Numbered from the stretch's first letter, positions 19,425-29,123 are shown. The stretch is 64,000 nt of DNA from JBCBGF01 sp038526915 (GCA_038526915.1 JBCBGF010000003.1:62001-126000), one strand, 5' to 3'. A program made the numbers and translations. Notes: generated from the letters alone by a model not told the origin.

Positions 19425-20207
19425 ATGCAATGGATCCTCCAGGAATTTGAAGACACGCATAAGCTCGCGGCGGCGCTGGATCACTTGGGCATTCCTTACA
19501 CCACCCATAAAGTTGTCCCTTTCGTTGGCGACCTACTTCCCGAACCGCAGATCGACGATCCCAACAAGGTCGTGATGTTCGGCTCTTACGGCTTGTGGCG
19601 GAACGCTGAAAAGAACGGATATCGGCCGGGGATCTTTAAGATAAGGCCCTTTGTCCATGAACAGCCGTGGCAACCTTACATGCTGAACGGCCCGGATGCC
19701 GTGTTTCTGACGGTCGCCGACATCCCGTCCCAGCTTCTTGAAGACAGGGCCTGGTTTGTGCGCCCCGTGTCTGACAGTAAGGAACAACCAGGCAAGGTTC
19801 TGACCGCGTCCGAAATGCGCGCCATTGCCGAGAAAGTCCTGGGATTGAATGAGGACGAAATCCCCCTGGGATCTCTGCGGCACGACACCATGCTCATGTT
19901 CACGCGCCCGGCCAAAATCCTGCGGGAATGGCGGGTCTGGATCGTCGACGACGAGGTGGTGACGTATTCCCTCTACAAAGAAGGGGCGCGCGTGATCTAT
20001 CGTGGCGAGATTGACCGCGATGCGCTGGACTTCGTCACCCAACTGGTTGCCGAAAACCCTGGGTACGCCCCCGCATATGTAATGGACGTGTGCCGCACCA
20101 ATGCCGGTCTCAGATTTCTGGAGACGAATTGCATCAACGCTGCGGGTTTCTACGAGGCTGATGTCGGAAAGATCGCTGCGGCAATCGACAGTATCAATGT
20201 CGGCTAA
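19425..20207 (+). CDS. ATP-grasp protein, R2K/DUF4343-like
   Basis: 260 residues from the ATG at 19425 (MQWILQEF). The segment RAWFVRPVSDSKEQPGKVL resembles the lysine-bearing central strand of the R2K ATP-grasp clade, and EWRVWIVDDEVVTYSLYKEG and FLETNCINAAGFYEADV resemble its metal-binding end. R2K proteins are predicted peptide or amide ligases, several from phages or defence-type contexts. The gene appears less GC-biased at third positions than its neighbours, a weak hint of transfer. Function and partner unknown. Confidence 0.62.
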   Translation: MQWILQEFEDTHKLAAALDHLGIPYTTHKVVPFVGDLLPEPQIDDPNKVVMFGSYGLWRNAEKNGYRPGIFKIRPFVHEQPWQPYMLNGPDAVFLTVADIPSQLLEDRAWFVRPVSDSKEQPGKVLTASEMRAIAEKVLGLNEDEIPLGSLRHDTMLMFTRPAKILREWRVWIVDDEVVTYSLYKEGARVIYRGEIDRDALDFVTQLVAENPGYAPAYVMDVCRTNAGLRFLETNCINAAGFYEADVGKIAAAIDSINVG

Positions 20208-20231
20208 GCGCCCGCGCTAACCGACCCCGCC

Positions 20232-20633
20232 TCAAATCCCCGGCAAGGACGGTGCGTATTCCGACATGCCCAGCGCCATGACCATACCGGTCAGCGCCAT
20301 CGCATGGGCCGTGGTGCGCAGGTTTTCTCCGCCCAGGATGTTGAAGATCAACAGCCCAAACCCGATCGGGAAAGCAAAGAGCATGATTGCCGCATTCATC
20401 GCATAGACCGTCAGCCGCGCGATGGCATCGTGGCTTTCCGCACGCTCGCGGAAATCCGTGGTCTCTTCTTGGATGGCGTGAGTGGAGAACTCGATCCCGG
20501 CCAGCGCACCCGTTTTGTCGGCCTCGGATTCCACCGGCTCAAGTTCGGGCAACATCGCAAACCGCGCAGCACCGCGCACCCGTGACGCGTGGTCACGAAC
20601 GGGGGCTTTCAGGTTGCGATCAAAGATGCTCAT
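20232..20633 (-). CDS. Small membrane protein, unrecognised
   Basis: 133 residues. The first 70 are soluble and charged; then come a long hydrophobic segment (LTVYAMNAAIMLFAFPIGFG onward) and a second shorter one (TTAHAMALTGMVMALG). The topology suggests two spans with a cytoplasmic N-terminal domain. No family name recognised. Two nested inverted repeats lie 55-83 bp upstream of its start, at 20688-20716. Confidence 0.6.
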   Translation of the reverse strand: MSIFDRNLKAPVRDHASRVRGAARFAMLPELEPVESEADKTGALAGIEFSTHAIQEETTDFRERAESHDAIARLTVYAMNAAIMLFAFPIGFGLLIFNILGGENLRTTAHAMALTGMVMALGMSEYAPSLPGI

Positions 20634-20687
20634 CGGTCTCTACTTCTGCGTCTTGCCGGGCGGCACGTTCTGGCCGCTCGAATAACC

Positions 20688-20716
20688 AATGTTTCAACGT
20701 GAAATGTGGAAACATT
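20688..20716. promoter_or_regulatory. Nested inverted repeats upstream of the small membrane protein gene
   Basis: AATGTTTC (20688-20695) and GAAACATT (20709-20716) form a perfect 8-bp inverted repeat, and an inner TTTCA-ACG-TGAAA repeat overlaps its left arm. The region is AT-rich and lies in the promoter zone of the minus-strand gene starting at 20633. This looks like a transcription-factor site or overlapping sites. Confidence 0.4.
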
Positions 20717-20867
20717 TGGACATGCCTGCGGTAACGGTGTGCCGGGCCAGAAACAGCCTGTGAGGCAGATCAGCGGAAAACGTGCAAAATCAGCGGTCTA
20801 GCCGAAACACTCATCCGCGGATAGGCGGGTTTCCGCCAATGGGGAAACAGCGATCACGAAACCCGCG

Positions 20868-23800
20868 TCACTCCAACTCCACCAGCAGGTCCTTGGCATC
20901 GATCTGCGCACCCGGGCTCACATGCACCGCGCGCACGGTGGCATCGCGGTCTGCGTGCAGGCCTGTTTCCATCTTCATCGCCTCGATGGTCAGCAGTAAT
21001 TCACCGGCCTTCACCTTGGCCCCGGCCTGCGCCGCCACCGTCGCGATCACGCCTGGCATCGGTGCGCCAATGTGATCGGCATTGCCCGCATCCGCCTTGG
21101 GTCGCGCCGCACTGGCCGCCGTCGCACTGCGGTCGGCCACGCGCACGACGCGGGGCTGGCCGTTGAGCTCGAAGAACACCTTCACCTGGCCCTCTTCGTT
21201 GACTTCCGACACCGCCTGACAGCGGATTTCCAGCGTGACGCCCGGATCGATCTCGACCGAGATCTCCTCGTTGGGCTCCATCCCGTAGAAGAACGTCTTC
21301 GTGGGTAGGGTCCGCACCGGCCCATAGACACGGTGCCGACCCATGTAATCGAGGAAGACCTTGGGATACATCAGGTATCCGCCCAGATCCTCATCATTGA
21401 CCTTGTAGCCCTCAAGCTCCTTGATCACGTCCTTGCGCGTGGCCTCAAGGTCCACGGGTTTCATCCCCGCGCCGGGCCGCTTGGTGATCGGCTTGTCATC
21501 CTTCAGCACCCGCTTTTGCAGCGCCTTGGGCCAGCCCCCCGGCGGTTGCCCCAGATTGCCCTTCAGCATGTCGATCACGCTATCGGGGAAGGACACATCG
21601 CGGTCGGGGTTCTCCACATCTTCGCGGGTCAGGTTCTGGCTCACCATCATCAGCGCCATGTCCCCCACGACCTTGGAGGACGGCGTCACCTTCACGATAT
21701 CCCCGAACATCGCGTTCACATCCGCATAGGCCTGCGCCACCTCGTGCCAGCGTTCCTCCAGACCCAAGGACCGCGCCTGCGCCTTGAGGTTGGTGAACTG
21801 CCCGCCCGGCATCTCATGCAGATAGACCTCCGATGCCGGCGCCTGCAGCCCGCTTTCGAAGGCCGCGTAATGCGCGCGCACCTGTTCCCAGTAGTTCGAG
21901 ATCTGGCGCACCCGCCCGATATCCAGGCCCGTCTCGCGGTCAGTCTGGTCCATCATCTCGACCACAGTGCCAAGCGTCGCCTGGCTCGTGTTGCCGCTAA
22001 GGGCATCCATCGCGCAATCGACGGCATCCACGCCAGCTTCCGCCGCCGCCAGGATCGTCGCACAGGCCACCCCGGCGGTATCATGGGTGTGGAAGTGGAT
22101 CGGAATGCCGACCTCATCCTTCAGCGCGCCAATCAATGCTGTCGCCGCGCGCGGCTTCAACAGCCCCGCCATATCCTTCAGCCCCAGCACATGCGCGCCT
22201 GCGGCCTCCAGCTCCTTCGCCATCGCGACGTAGTATTTCAGGTCATACTTCGCCCGGTCTGGGTTCAGGATGTCGCCGGTGTAGCAAATCGTGCCTTCGC
22301 AGACCTTCTCCTCAGCGATCACCGCATCCATCGCGACGCGCATATTCTCCACCCAGTTCAGGCTGTCGAACACGCGGAAGATGTCGATCCCGTTGGCCGC
22401 GGCGCGTTTGATGAAGAACTCCACCACGTTGTCGGGATAGTTGGTGTAACCCACCCCGTTCGAGGCGCGCAGCAGCATCTGGGTCAGCAAGTTCGGCATC
22501 GCCTTGCGCAAATCGCGCAACCGCTGCCATGGGCATTCCTGCAGGAAGCGATAGGCCACATCGAAGGTCGCCCCACCCCAGCACTCCACGCTGAAGAGTT
22601 CCGGCAGATCCGCCGCATAGCTCGGCGCCACCCGGATCATATCGATCGACCGCATCCGCGTGGCCAACAGCGACTGGTGCCCATCCCGCATCGTCGTGTC
22701 TGTGATGAGCAGCCGCTTCTGCGCCGCCATCCAATCGGCCAGCGCCTTTGGCCCCTCGTTGTCGAGGATCTGCTTCGTCCCATCCGGCGGCGCAGACGCC
22801 AGCAGGGCAGGGGGCTTGGGATCGCGCACCTCGGCGCTGGGCATCGGTCGCCCCGCCGTCTCGGGATGTCCGTTCACCGTGATATCGGCGATATAGGTCA
22901 GAACTTTCGTCGCCCGGTCCCGCCGCTTTGGGAAGCGGAACAGTTCCGGCGTCTCGTCGATGAACTTCGTGTGGTACTCGTTCGACAGGAACATCGGGTG
23001 CTTCAGCAGGTTCTCGACAAAGAAGATATTCGTCGCCACCCCCCGGATCCGAAACTCGCGCAGCGCCCGGTCCATCCGCTTGATTGCCGCTTCTGGCGTC
23101 GGCGCCCAGGCCGTCACCTTCTCCAACAACGAGTCGTAATACCGCGTCACCACCGCGCCCGAATAGGCCGTCCCGCCATCCAGCCGGATGCCCATCCCCG
23201 TGGCCGAGCGATAGGTCGTGATCCGCCCATAGTCGGGGATGAAATTGTTCTGTGGGTCTTCCGTCGTGATCCGGCACTGGATCGCATGACCTTCGAGTGC
23301 CACGTCATATTGCGAGGCGGTGCCCGTGGCCTCCACCAGGCTCTTGCCCTCTGCGATCAGGATCTGCGCGCGTACGATATCGATGCCGGTGACTTCCTCG
23401 GTCACCGTATGCTCCACCTGCACCCGCGGGTTCACCTCGATGAAGTAGAACTCGCCGGATTCCATATCCATCAGGAACTCGATGGTGCCCGCGCATTCGT
23501 AATTCACCGCCTCGGCGATCTTTTTGCCGAGGTTGCACAGCTTTTCACGCTGGGCGCCGGACAGGTACGGGGCAGGGGCGCGCTCCACCACTTTCTGGTT
23601 GCGCCGCTGGACCGAGCAATCGCGCTCCCACAGATGATAGATGTTGCCCTGACTGTCGCCGAGGATCTGCACCTCCACGTGGCGCGCGCGCAGGATCATC
23701 TTCTCCAGATATCCCTCGCCATTGCCAAACGCGGCTTCCGCCTCCCGCCGCCCCTCGCGGATCTTCTCTTCCAACTCATCCGGCCCGCTGATCGGCCGCA

Positions 23801-24311
23801 TCCCGCGACCGCCGCCGCCCCACGATGCCTTCAGCATCAGGGGATAACCGATTTCACTCGCCTCCTTGGCGATGGCAGTCATATCATCGCCCAGCACCTC
23901 GGTCGCCGGGATCACCGGAACGCCAGCCTCAATCGCCACCTTCCGCGCCGACGCCTTGTCGCCCAATGCCCGCATCGTCTCGGCCTTGGGCCCAATGAAG
24001 GTGATCCCCGCCGCCCCACAAGCATCCACGAAATCGGGGTTCTCGGAGAGCAGTCCATAGCCCGGATGGATCGCATCCGCCCCGCACTCCTTGGCGACCC
24101 GGATCACCTCCTCGATCGACAGATACGCCGCCACCGGCCCCAACCCGTCGCCGATCTTATAGGCCTCATCTGCCTTGAACCGGTGCAGCGAAAGCTTGTC
24201 TTCCTCGGCATAGACGGCGACCGTGCGTTTCCCCAATTCATTGGCGGCACGCATCACGCGAATGGCTATCTCACCGCGGTTGGCGATCAGGATTTTCTTG
24301 AAGTCAGGCAT
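20868..24311 (-). CDS. pyc: Pyruvate carboxylase
   Basis: Biotin-dependent anaplerotic enzyme converting pyruvate, bicarbonate and ATP to oxaloacetate. At 1147 residues it is full length. Order of domains: biotin carboxylase (residues 1 to about 455; MPDFKKILIANRGEIAIRVM, then ASWGGGGRGMR and EVNPRVQVEHTVTE), carboxyltransferase (about 535-800; LLITDTTMRDGHQSLLATR), and biotinyl carrier domain at the end with EAMKMETG, biotinylated lysine about residue 1113. It stands alone, with 79 bp to the next upstream gene. Confidence 0.97.
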   Translation of the reverse strand: MPDFKKILIANRGEIAIRVMRAANELGKRTVAVYAEEDKLSLHRFKADEAYKIGDGLGPVAAYLSIEEVIRVAKECGADAIHPGYGLLSENPDFVDACGAAGITFIGPKAETMRALGDKASARKVAIEAGVPVIPATEVLGDDMTAIAKEASEIGYPLMLKASWGGGGRGMRPISGPDELEEKIREGRREAEAAFGNGEGYLEKMILRARHVEVQILGDSQGNIYHLWERDCSVQRRNQKVVERAPAPYLSGAQREKLCNLGKKIAEAVNYECAGTIEFLMDMESGEFYFIEVNPRVQVEHTVTEEVTGIDIVRAQILIAEGKSLVEATGTASQYDVALEGHAIQCRITTEDPQNNFIPDYGRITTYRSATGMGIRLDGGTAYSGAVVTRYYDSLLEKVTAWAPTPEAAIKRMDRALREFRIRGVATNIFFVENLLKHPMFLSNEYHTKFIDETPELFRFPKRRDRATKVLTYIADITVNGHPETAGRPMPSAEVRDPKPPALLASAPPDGTKQILDNEGPKALADWMAAQKRLLITDTTMRDGHQSLLATRMRSIDMIRVAPSYAADLPELFSVECWGGATFDVAYRFLQECPWQRLRDLRKAMPNLLTQMLLRASNGVGYTNYPDNVVEFFIKRAAANGIDIFRVFDSLNWVENMRVAMDAVIAEEKVCEGTICYTGDILNPDRAKYDLKYYVAMAKELEAAGAHVLGLKDMAGLLKPRAATALIGALKDEVGIPIHFHTHDTAGVACATILAAAEAGVDAVDCAMDALSGNTSQATLGTVVEMMDQTDRETGLDIGRVRQISNYWEQVRAHYAAFESGLQAPASEVYLHEMPGGQFTNLKAQARSLGLEERWHEVAQAYADVNAMFGDIVKVTPSSKVVGDMALMMVSQNLTREDVENPDRDVSFPDSVIDMLKGNLGQPPGGWPKALQKRVLKDDKPITKRPGAGMKPVDLEATRKDVIKELEGYKVNDEDLGGYLMYPKVFLDYMGRHRVYGPVRTLPTKTFFYGMEPNEEISVEIDPGVTLEIRCQAVSEVNEEGQVKVFFELNGQPRVVRVADRSATAASAARPKADAGNADHIGAPMPGVIATVAAQAGAKVKAGELLLTIEAMKMETGLHADRDATVRAVHVSPGAQIDAKDLLVELE

Positions 24312-24390
24312 GGTTGGATGGGCTTTCTGTGCAGGTGCAGCATTGTTAAGCGCTCCGCCCGGCCACGTAAACCATCCCGGTCGTCGCGGG

Positions 24391-25527
24391 TCAGGCGGGC
24401 AGGCGGGTGTGCGCTTCGCTGGGTCGGGTGATCCCCATCTGCGCCATATCGAGCGTCATCTGCTGCGTCAGCAGCCGCACGACATGGGCCGCGCCCTCCA
24501 GCCCCGCCGCCGCTAACCCATAATGAAACGCCCGCCCCAGCATCACGAAATCGGCCCCCTTGGCCATCATCCGCAGCACGTCGATCCCCGCCCGTACCCC
24601 ACCATCGCAGATCAGCGGCACATCCGGCCCTGCCGCCGCCCGGATCGCCGGCAGCACGTCCAAGGGGGCAGGGGCCGCCGCAAACTGTCGCCCGCCATGG
24701 TTCGACACCCACAGCGCATCGGCCCCCGCCGCAAGCAATCGCGGCACGGTTTCGGGATCCAAAACGCCCTTAATCACCAAGGGCCCGTCCCATTCACGTC
24801 GCAACGTCTCAAGATAAGCCCAGTCCGGGATCACGCGCATCGCCACGCCCACATGCTTGGCCGCCCCTGCGGCCGACGGATCGGCGTATTTGTCATAGAT
24901 CCTGGGCCGCAACGCCGGTTGCTTCATCTGCCCCAGCGCCCAGGCGGGCCGCAGCGCGCTTTGCAGCACGATTGCCGGGGTCAAGCGCATCGGGTTCTTC
25001 AACCGCACCCGCTTTTCGCGCTCACGCCAGCTCAGGATCGGGACGTCCACCGTCAGAACCAGCGTATGAAACCCCGCCGCCTTGACCCGCGCCAGCATAT
25101 CCTGCCGAACCTCGGTATCGCCCGACGGGTACAGCTGAAACCACCCCTGCTGGCCCAAATGCGGAGAGATGTCTTCCGGCGTGGTGGCCGAGACGGTGGA
25201 CAGGCAATAGGGAATATCCGCCACTGCCGCCGTTTGCGCCAAAAGGGCCTCGGCATTGGGCCAAAACGCCCCTGACATGCCCACCGGCGCAATCCCAAAG
25301 GGCACGGCATAGCGGCGGCCCATAAGCGTCGTCTCCAGGTCGACCTCGACCGGACCCAGCAAGATATCGGGCATCAACTCAACCGCATCCAGCGCCGCGT
25401 CCGCCCGGGTCTTGGCCCCTTCGTCGCCATCCGCGCTGTCGAGGTACTCCCAGATGTAATAGGGCACCCGCCGCCGCGCGCGGGCCTTCAGGTCGGAAAT
25501 CGCCGGGAAACGGTAATCAGAGTCCAT
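24391..25527 (-). CDS. FMN-dependent alpha-hydroxy-acid oxidase/dehydrogenase
   Basis: 378 residues of the lactate dehydrogenase LldD / glycolate oxidase family. FMN and substrate motifs are seen in GWFQLYPSGD, LVLTVDVPILSWRE, VIKGVLDPE, the active-site WVSNHGGRQ (catalytic His, substrate Arg) and ICDGGVRAGIDVLRMMAKGA. Oxidises a 2-hydroxy acid such as L-lactate to the keto acid. The neighbouring pyruvate carboxylase would use pyruvate from lactate, which fits but does not prove the substrate. Confidence 0.88.
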   Translation of the reverse strand: MDSDYRFPAISDLKARARRRVPYYIWEYLDSADGDEGAKTRADAALDAVELMPDILLGPVEVDLETTLMGRRYAVPFGIAPVGMSGAFWPNAEALLAQTAAVADIPYCLSTVSATTPEDISPHLGQQGWFQLYPSGDTEVRQDMLARVKAAGFHTLVLTVDVPILSWREREKRVRLKNPMRLTPAIVLQSALRPAWALGQMKQPALRPRIYDKYADPSAAGAAKHVGVAMRVIPDWAYLETLRREWDGPLVIKGVLDPETVPRLLAAGADALWVSNHGGRQFAAAPAPLDVLPAIRAAAGPDVPLICDGGVRAGIDVLRMMAKGADFVMLGRAFHYGLAAAGLEGAAHVVRLLTQQMTLDMAQMGITRPSEAHTRLPA

Positions 25528-25619
25528 GGGGCGCGACTATGCCCAGCAGGCCCAGCGGTGCAAGCCCGTGCCTCAAAGACCTGACGCGGCGTGGTTTTTC
25601 CCATGCGCTGGTTGGGGTG

Positions 25620-25634
25620 GAACATAATGAGAAC
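25620..25634 (+). promoter_or_regulatory. LexA (SOS) box upstream of uvrD
   Basis: GAAC-ATAATGA-GAAC is an exact match to the alphaproteobacterial LexA site GTTC-N7-GTTC read on the opposite strand. It lies 41 bp upstream of the uvrD start codon, a position suited to repression. uvrD is a known SOS gene in other bacteria. Confidence 0.75.
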
Positions 25635-25675
25635 AACCCTTTAACTCTTGCCGCAACCGGGCTAGGTTTCCTGCA

Positions 25676-28033
25676 ATGAGCAGTTTCGACGAAAGCGAGG
25701 CCTTCGAGGCGGCTGTACCGCTGAGCCAGCGGGCCATGTCCGCACGCGGCGCGCCCTATCTTGAGGGGCTGAATCCGGCGCAGAAAGAGGCGGTGGAGGC
25801 GCTCACTGGCCCCGTCCTGATGCTCGCAGGCGCTGGCACCGGCAAGACACGGGCGCTAACGGCGCGGATCGCGCACTTGCTGGCCACCGGCACGGCGCGC
25901 CCCAACGAAATCCTCGCCGTGACCTTTACCAACAAGGCCGCGCGAGAGATGAAAAACCGCGTGGCAACCCTGCTGGGCGCCGAGATCGAGGGGATGCCCT
26001 GGCTCGGCACCTTCCACGCGATCTGCGTGAAGCTGCTGCGCCGCCATGCCGAACTTGCGGGGCTCAAGACGAACTTCACCATCCTCGACACTGACGATCA
26101 GCTGCGCCTGCTCAAGCAACTCGTCCAAGCGGCCAATATCGACGACAAACGCTGGCCCGCGCGGCAACTGGCCTCGATCATAGACGGCTGGAAAAACCGC
26201 GCCTGGACGCCTGACAAGGTACCAGCGGCTGAGGCCGGCGCCTACAACCAGATGGGGGTCGAGCTTTACGCCCAGTATCAGGAACGCCTGATCCAACTGA
26301 ACGCCGTCGATTTCGGCGATCTCCTCCTCCACATGGTCACGATTTTCCAGACGCATGACGACGTGCTGGCCCAATATCAACGCTGGTTCCGCTACATCCT
26401 TGTGGACGAGTACCAGGATACCAACGTCGCCCAATACCTCTGGCTGCGCCTGCTGGCAGCCGACCACAAGAACATCTGCTGCGTGGGCGATGACGACCAG
26501 TCGATCTATGGCTGGCGCGGGGCCGAGGTGGGCAACATCCTGCGGTTTGAAAAGGATTTTCCGGGCGCGAAGGTTGTGCGCCTCGAACAGAACTACCGCT
26601 CGACCCCCCACATCCTCGCCGCGGCGTCCGGTGTGATCGCGGCCAATGCGGGCCGCCTCGGCAAGACACTCTGGACCGAGGCCAATGACGGCGAAAAGGT
26701 CCGGCTGATCGGCCATTGGGACGGCGAGGAAGAGGCCCGCTGGATCGGGGAAGAGCTTGAGGCCATGCAACAGGGCACCCGCGGCCAGCGCCCGATGACC
26801 CTGAACGAATCCGCCATCCTCGTCCGCGCCTCCCACCAGATGCGCGCGTTTGAGGACCGGTTCCTGACCATCGGTCTGCCCTACCGCGTCATCGGCGGCC
26901 CGCGATTTTATGAGCGGATGGAGATCCGCGATGCCATGGCCTATTTCCGTCTCGCCGTCAGCCCCGATGACGATCTGGCGTTCGAGCGGATCGTGAACAC
27001 GCCAAAGCGGGGCTTGGGCGACAAGGCGCAGCAGACGATCCAGATGGCGGCGCGAACCAACGGCGTGAGCCTGGTGGAGGGTGCGCGGTTGGCGGTGCAG
27101 GCCAAGATGCTTTCCGGCAAGGGGCTCAAAGAACTGGGCCTCCTCATCGACGGCATCGACCGCTGGCATGCCGAGGTCCGCGCAGCCAAAGACAGCCATA
27201 TCGAGATCGCCGAACGCCTGCTCGATGAGTCGGGCTACACCGCCCATTGGCAAAACGACAAAACGCCCGAGGCGCCGGGCCGCCTCGAAAACCTCAAGGA
27301 ACTGGTCAAGGCGCTCGAAGGCTTCGAGAACCTGCAGGGCTTCCTCGAACACGTCTCGCTCATCATGGACAACGAATCCGAGGACGCGACGGAGAAGGTG
27401 TCAATCATGACCCTGCACGCCGCCAAGGGCCTCGAGTTTCCCGCCGTGTTCCTGCCCGGATGGGAAGACGGCCTGTTCCCCTCGCAACGATCCATGGACG
27501 AAAGCGGGCTCAAAGGCCTCGAAGAAGAACGCCGCCTTGCTTACGTCGGCATCACCCGCGCCGAAGAGATCTGCACCATCTCTTTCGCCGCTAACCGGCG
27601 TTTGTATGGCCAGTGGCAATCCGCGCTGCCGTCCCGCTTCATCGACGAGTTGCCCGAAGACCATGTGGACGTGCTCACCCCGCCGGGTCTCTATGGCGGC
27701 GGCTTCGGCTCTGCGGCCCCGGTCAAATCCACCCTCGAAGACGCCGCTGCCAGCGCCAATGTCTATAATTCCCCCGGCTGGCGCCGCCTTCAGGAACGAT
27801 CGGGTCAAAGGGGCATGAGCCAACCCCGCGAAACCGCCAACACGGTGATCGATGCCACGGCCATCTCGGCCTTCACCCAGGGCGACCGGGTGTTCCATAC
27901 CAAATTCGGCTACGGCTACGTCATGGGCGTCGAAGGCGACAAGCTGGATATCGAGTTCGAGAAGGCCGGGTCGAAAAAAGTCGTGGCAAAGTTCATCGTT
28001 GCGGCCGACCGGGCCGACGACGTGCCGTTTTAG
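25676..28033 (+). CDS. uvrD: ATP-dependent DNA helicase UvrD/PcrA
   Basis: Superfamily 1 3'-5' helicase of 785 residues used in nucleotide excision and mismatch repair. Walker A is AGAGTGKT at residues 51-58; later motifs are LVDEYQDTN, DDDQSIYGWRGAE, LEQNYRST, MTLHAAKGLEFPAVF and EEERRLAYVGITRAE. The C-terminal segment GDRVFHTKFGYGYVMGVEGD is the Tudor-like domain seen in PcrA/UvrD. The start at 25676 lies just after a LexA box, so DNA-damage induction is likely. Confidence 0.96.
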   Translation: MSSFDESEAFEAAVPLSQRAMSARGAPYLEGLNPAQKEAVEALTGPVLMLAGAGTGKTRALTARIAHLLATGTARPNEILAVTFTNKAAREMKNRVATLLGAEIEGMPWLGTFHAICVKLLRRHAELAGLKTNFTILDTDDQLRLLKQLVQAANIDDKRWPARQLASIIDGWKNRAWTPDKVPAAEAGAYNQMGVELYAQYQERLIQLNAVDFGDLLLHMVTIFQTHDDVLAQYQRWFRYILVDEYQDTNVAQYLWLRLLAADHKNICCVGDDDQSIYGWRGAEVGNILRFEKDFPGAKVVRLEQNYRSTPHILAAASGVIAANAGRLGKTLWTEANDGEKVRLIGHWDGEEEARWIGEELEAMQQGTRGQRPMTLNESAILVRASHQMRAFEDRFLTIGLPYRVIGGPRFYERMEIRDAMAYFRLAVSPDDDLAFERIVNTPKRGLGDKAQQTIQMAARTNGVSLVEGARLAVQAKMLSGKGLKELGLLIDGIDRWHAEVRAAKDSHIEIAERLLDESGYTAHWQNDKTPEAPGRLENLKELVKALEGFENLQGFLEHVSLIMDNESEDATEKVSIMTLHAAKGLEFPAVFLPGWEDGLFPSQRSMDESGLKGLEEERRLAYVGITRAEEICTISFAANRRLYGQWQSALPSRFIDELPEDHVDVLTPPGLYGGGFGSAAPVKSTLEDAAASANVYNSPGWRRLQERSGQRGMSQPRETANTVIDATAISAFTQGDRVFHTKFGYGYVMGVEGDKLDIEFEKAGSKKVVAKFIVAADRADDVPF

Positions 28034-28583
28034 CGCCTTCCCGGCCTCGCACCCCCCTCACACCGGGGTCATCAAACGTCAGATTGGGGCGATTCCGTGG
28101 CCTCTGCGGTGGGCAAGAACGGCGTCAGGCCCGCCTCACCCGCAACAAAACGGGGCGCGCCGGACGATTGTTCCTACGGCATTGCAAAGCCAGCTCAGGA
28201 AACACTGCGTTTTTGTGCGCAAGGGACCACGGCCTGTTCGCTAGCGCACGCACCCCGGACAGCCCGCCGCGTCCAACGCACGATCCGATTATACGTTACG
28301 AAACAGTTAATTACGCAGCGTCACTTCCCGGTCACCTGACCGCAGCACGATCCCTCACACCACAGTGCGACACCGAAAACCCGACCCAAAACGGGCAGGG
28401 CACACAGGTGTCCCCGCCCCGCCGCTTTGTCGTCCCTTTCACCGTCCATCCCTGATCCTGTATCCAGGGGTCACGCCGTTGTGACCCTAAGTTGTGAGTT
28501 TGCGGCGCGCCGATTTCGGGTGGTGGGGACCCCGGGCATCGGCTGACGGAGCGATCCGGCGCTGCACGGTTTGGAGAGTATAA
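28034..28583. other. 550-bp gap, no gene recognised; one inverted repeat
   Basis: Open frames here have no recognisable product. Near the right end, GGGTCAC-GCCGTT-GTGACCC (28468-28487) is a perfect 7-bp inverted repeat 97 bp upstream of the first Hint-like gene. It could be an operator or a leader hairpin. A GC-poorer patch around 28290-28320 may hold a promoter, but no convincing -35/-10 pair was found. Confidence 0.4.
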
Positions 28584-29123
28584 ATGGTTACGAGTTATCG
28601 GCAGCGACCGGCCACGGCGCCCGTTCCCCCCAAAGAAGCCACCCCCGAATACTTCGACGTGCCCACCCATGTGTTCGTCTCAGGCGCCACAGTCACCGCG
28701 GTGCGCGGTGAAGTGCGGGTCGAGACGTTGCGCGCAGGCGACCGGCTGCGCACACGCGATGGCCGCCACGTCCTGGTGGAAAAGGTGGCGATCATCACCA
28801 AGCTTCAGGGATCCTATTCCTTTATGGATGCGCTGCGCCCGATCACGATCCGCCGCGGTACGCTCGGGGCGGGCACACCGTCGCGTCACACGCCCGTCAC
28901 GCGCCACCAATCCGTCATCGGCGGTGCGCCCGGCACCACGCTGGAACAGATAGCCAAGGACATGGGCGGACGCATCACCACCGCGACCCTGGGCGAACTG
29001 GCGCCGAAGCTGATCGCCATCACCTGCGAAGAACCTGTCCATGTCGGATCAGCCGGGATCTGGCTCGGGGCCCATCCGATGGCCGCACAGCTTCGCGGCC
29101 AAGCCCGCTCAATCGCCGCATAA
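28584..29123 (+). CDS. Degenerate Hint-domain protein, copy 1
   Basis: 179 residues. The central part resembles Hint_2 (Hedgehog/intein-type) domains common in Rhodobacterales: HVFVSGATVTAVRGEVRVET then LRAGDRLRTRDGRHVLVEKV, and later RPITIRRGTLGAGTP followed by TPVTRHQSVIGG. In active Hint_2 proteins the domain opens with a cysteine nucleophile and ends with SPxHR. Here the cysteine is absent (position occupied by VSGAT) and the histidine block is changed. No signal peptide. A ribosome site (GGAGAG) precedes the ATG. Function unknown. Confidence 0.65.
   Translation: MVTSYRQRPATAPVPPKEATPEYFDVPTHVFVSGATVTAVRGEVRVETLRAGDRLRTRDGRHVLVEKVAIITKLQGSYSFMDALRPITIRRGTLGAGTPSRHTPVTRHQSVIGGAPGTTLEQIAKDMGGRITTATLGELAPKLIAITCEEPVHVGSAGIWLGAHPMAAQLRGQARSIAA

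Noticed and set aside
21333..24431. 1032-codon open frame on the plus strand
   Set aside because: Antisense to pyruvate carboxylase in GC-rich DNA; the translation is rich in His, Arg and Pro without any domain, while the minus strand encodes a full-length conserved enzyme.
28084..28455. 123-codon plus-strand ORF after uvrD
   Set aside because: Low-complexity composition, no ribosome site and no domain.
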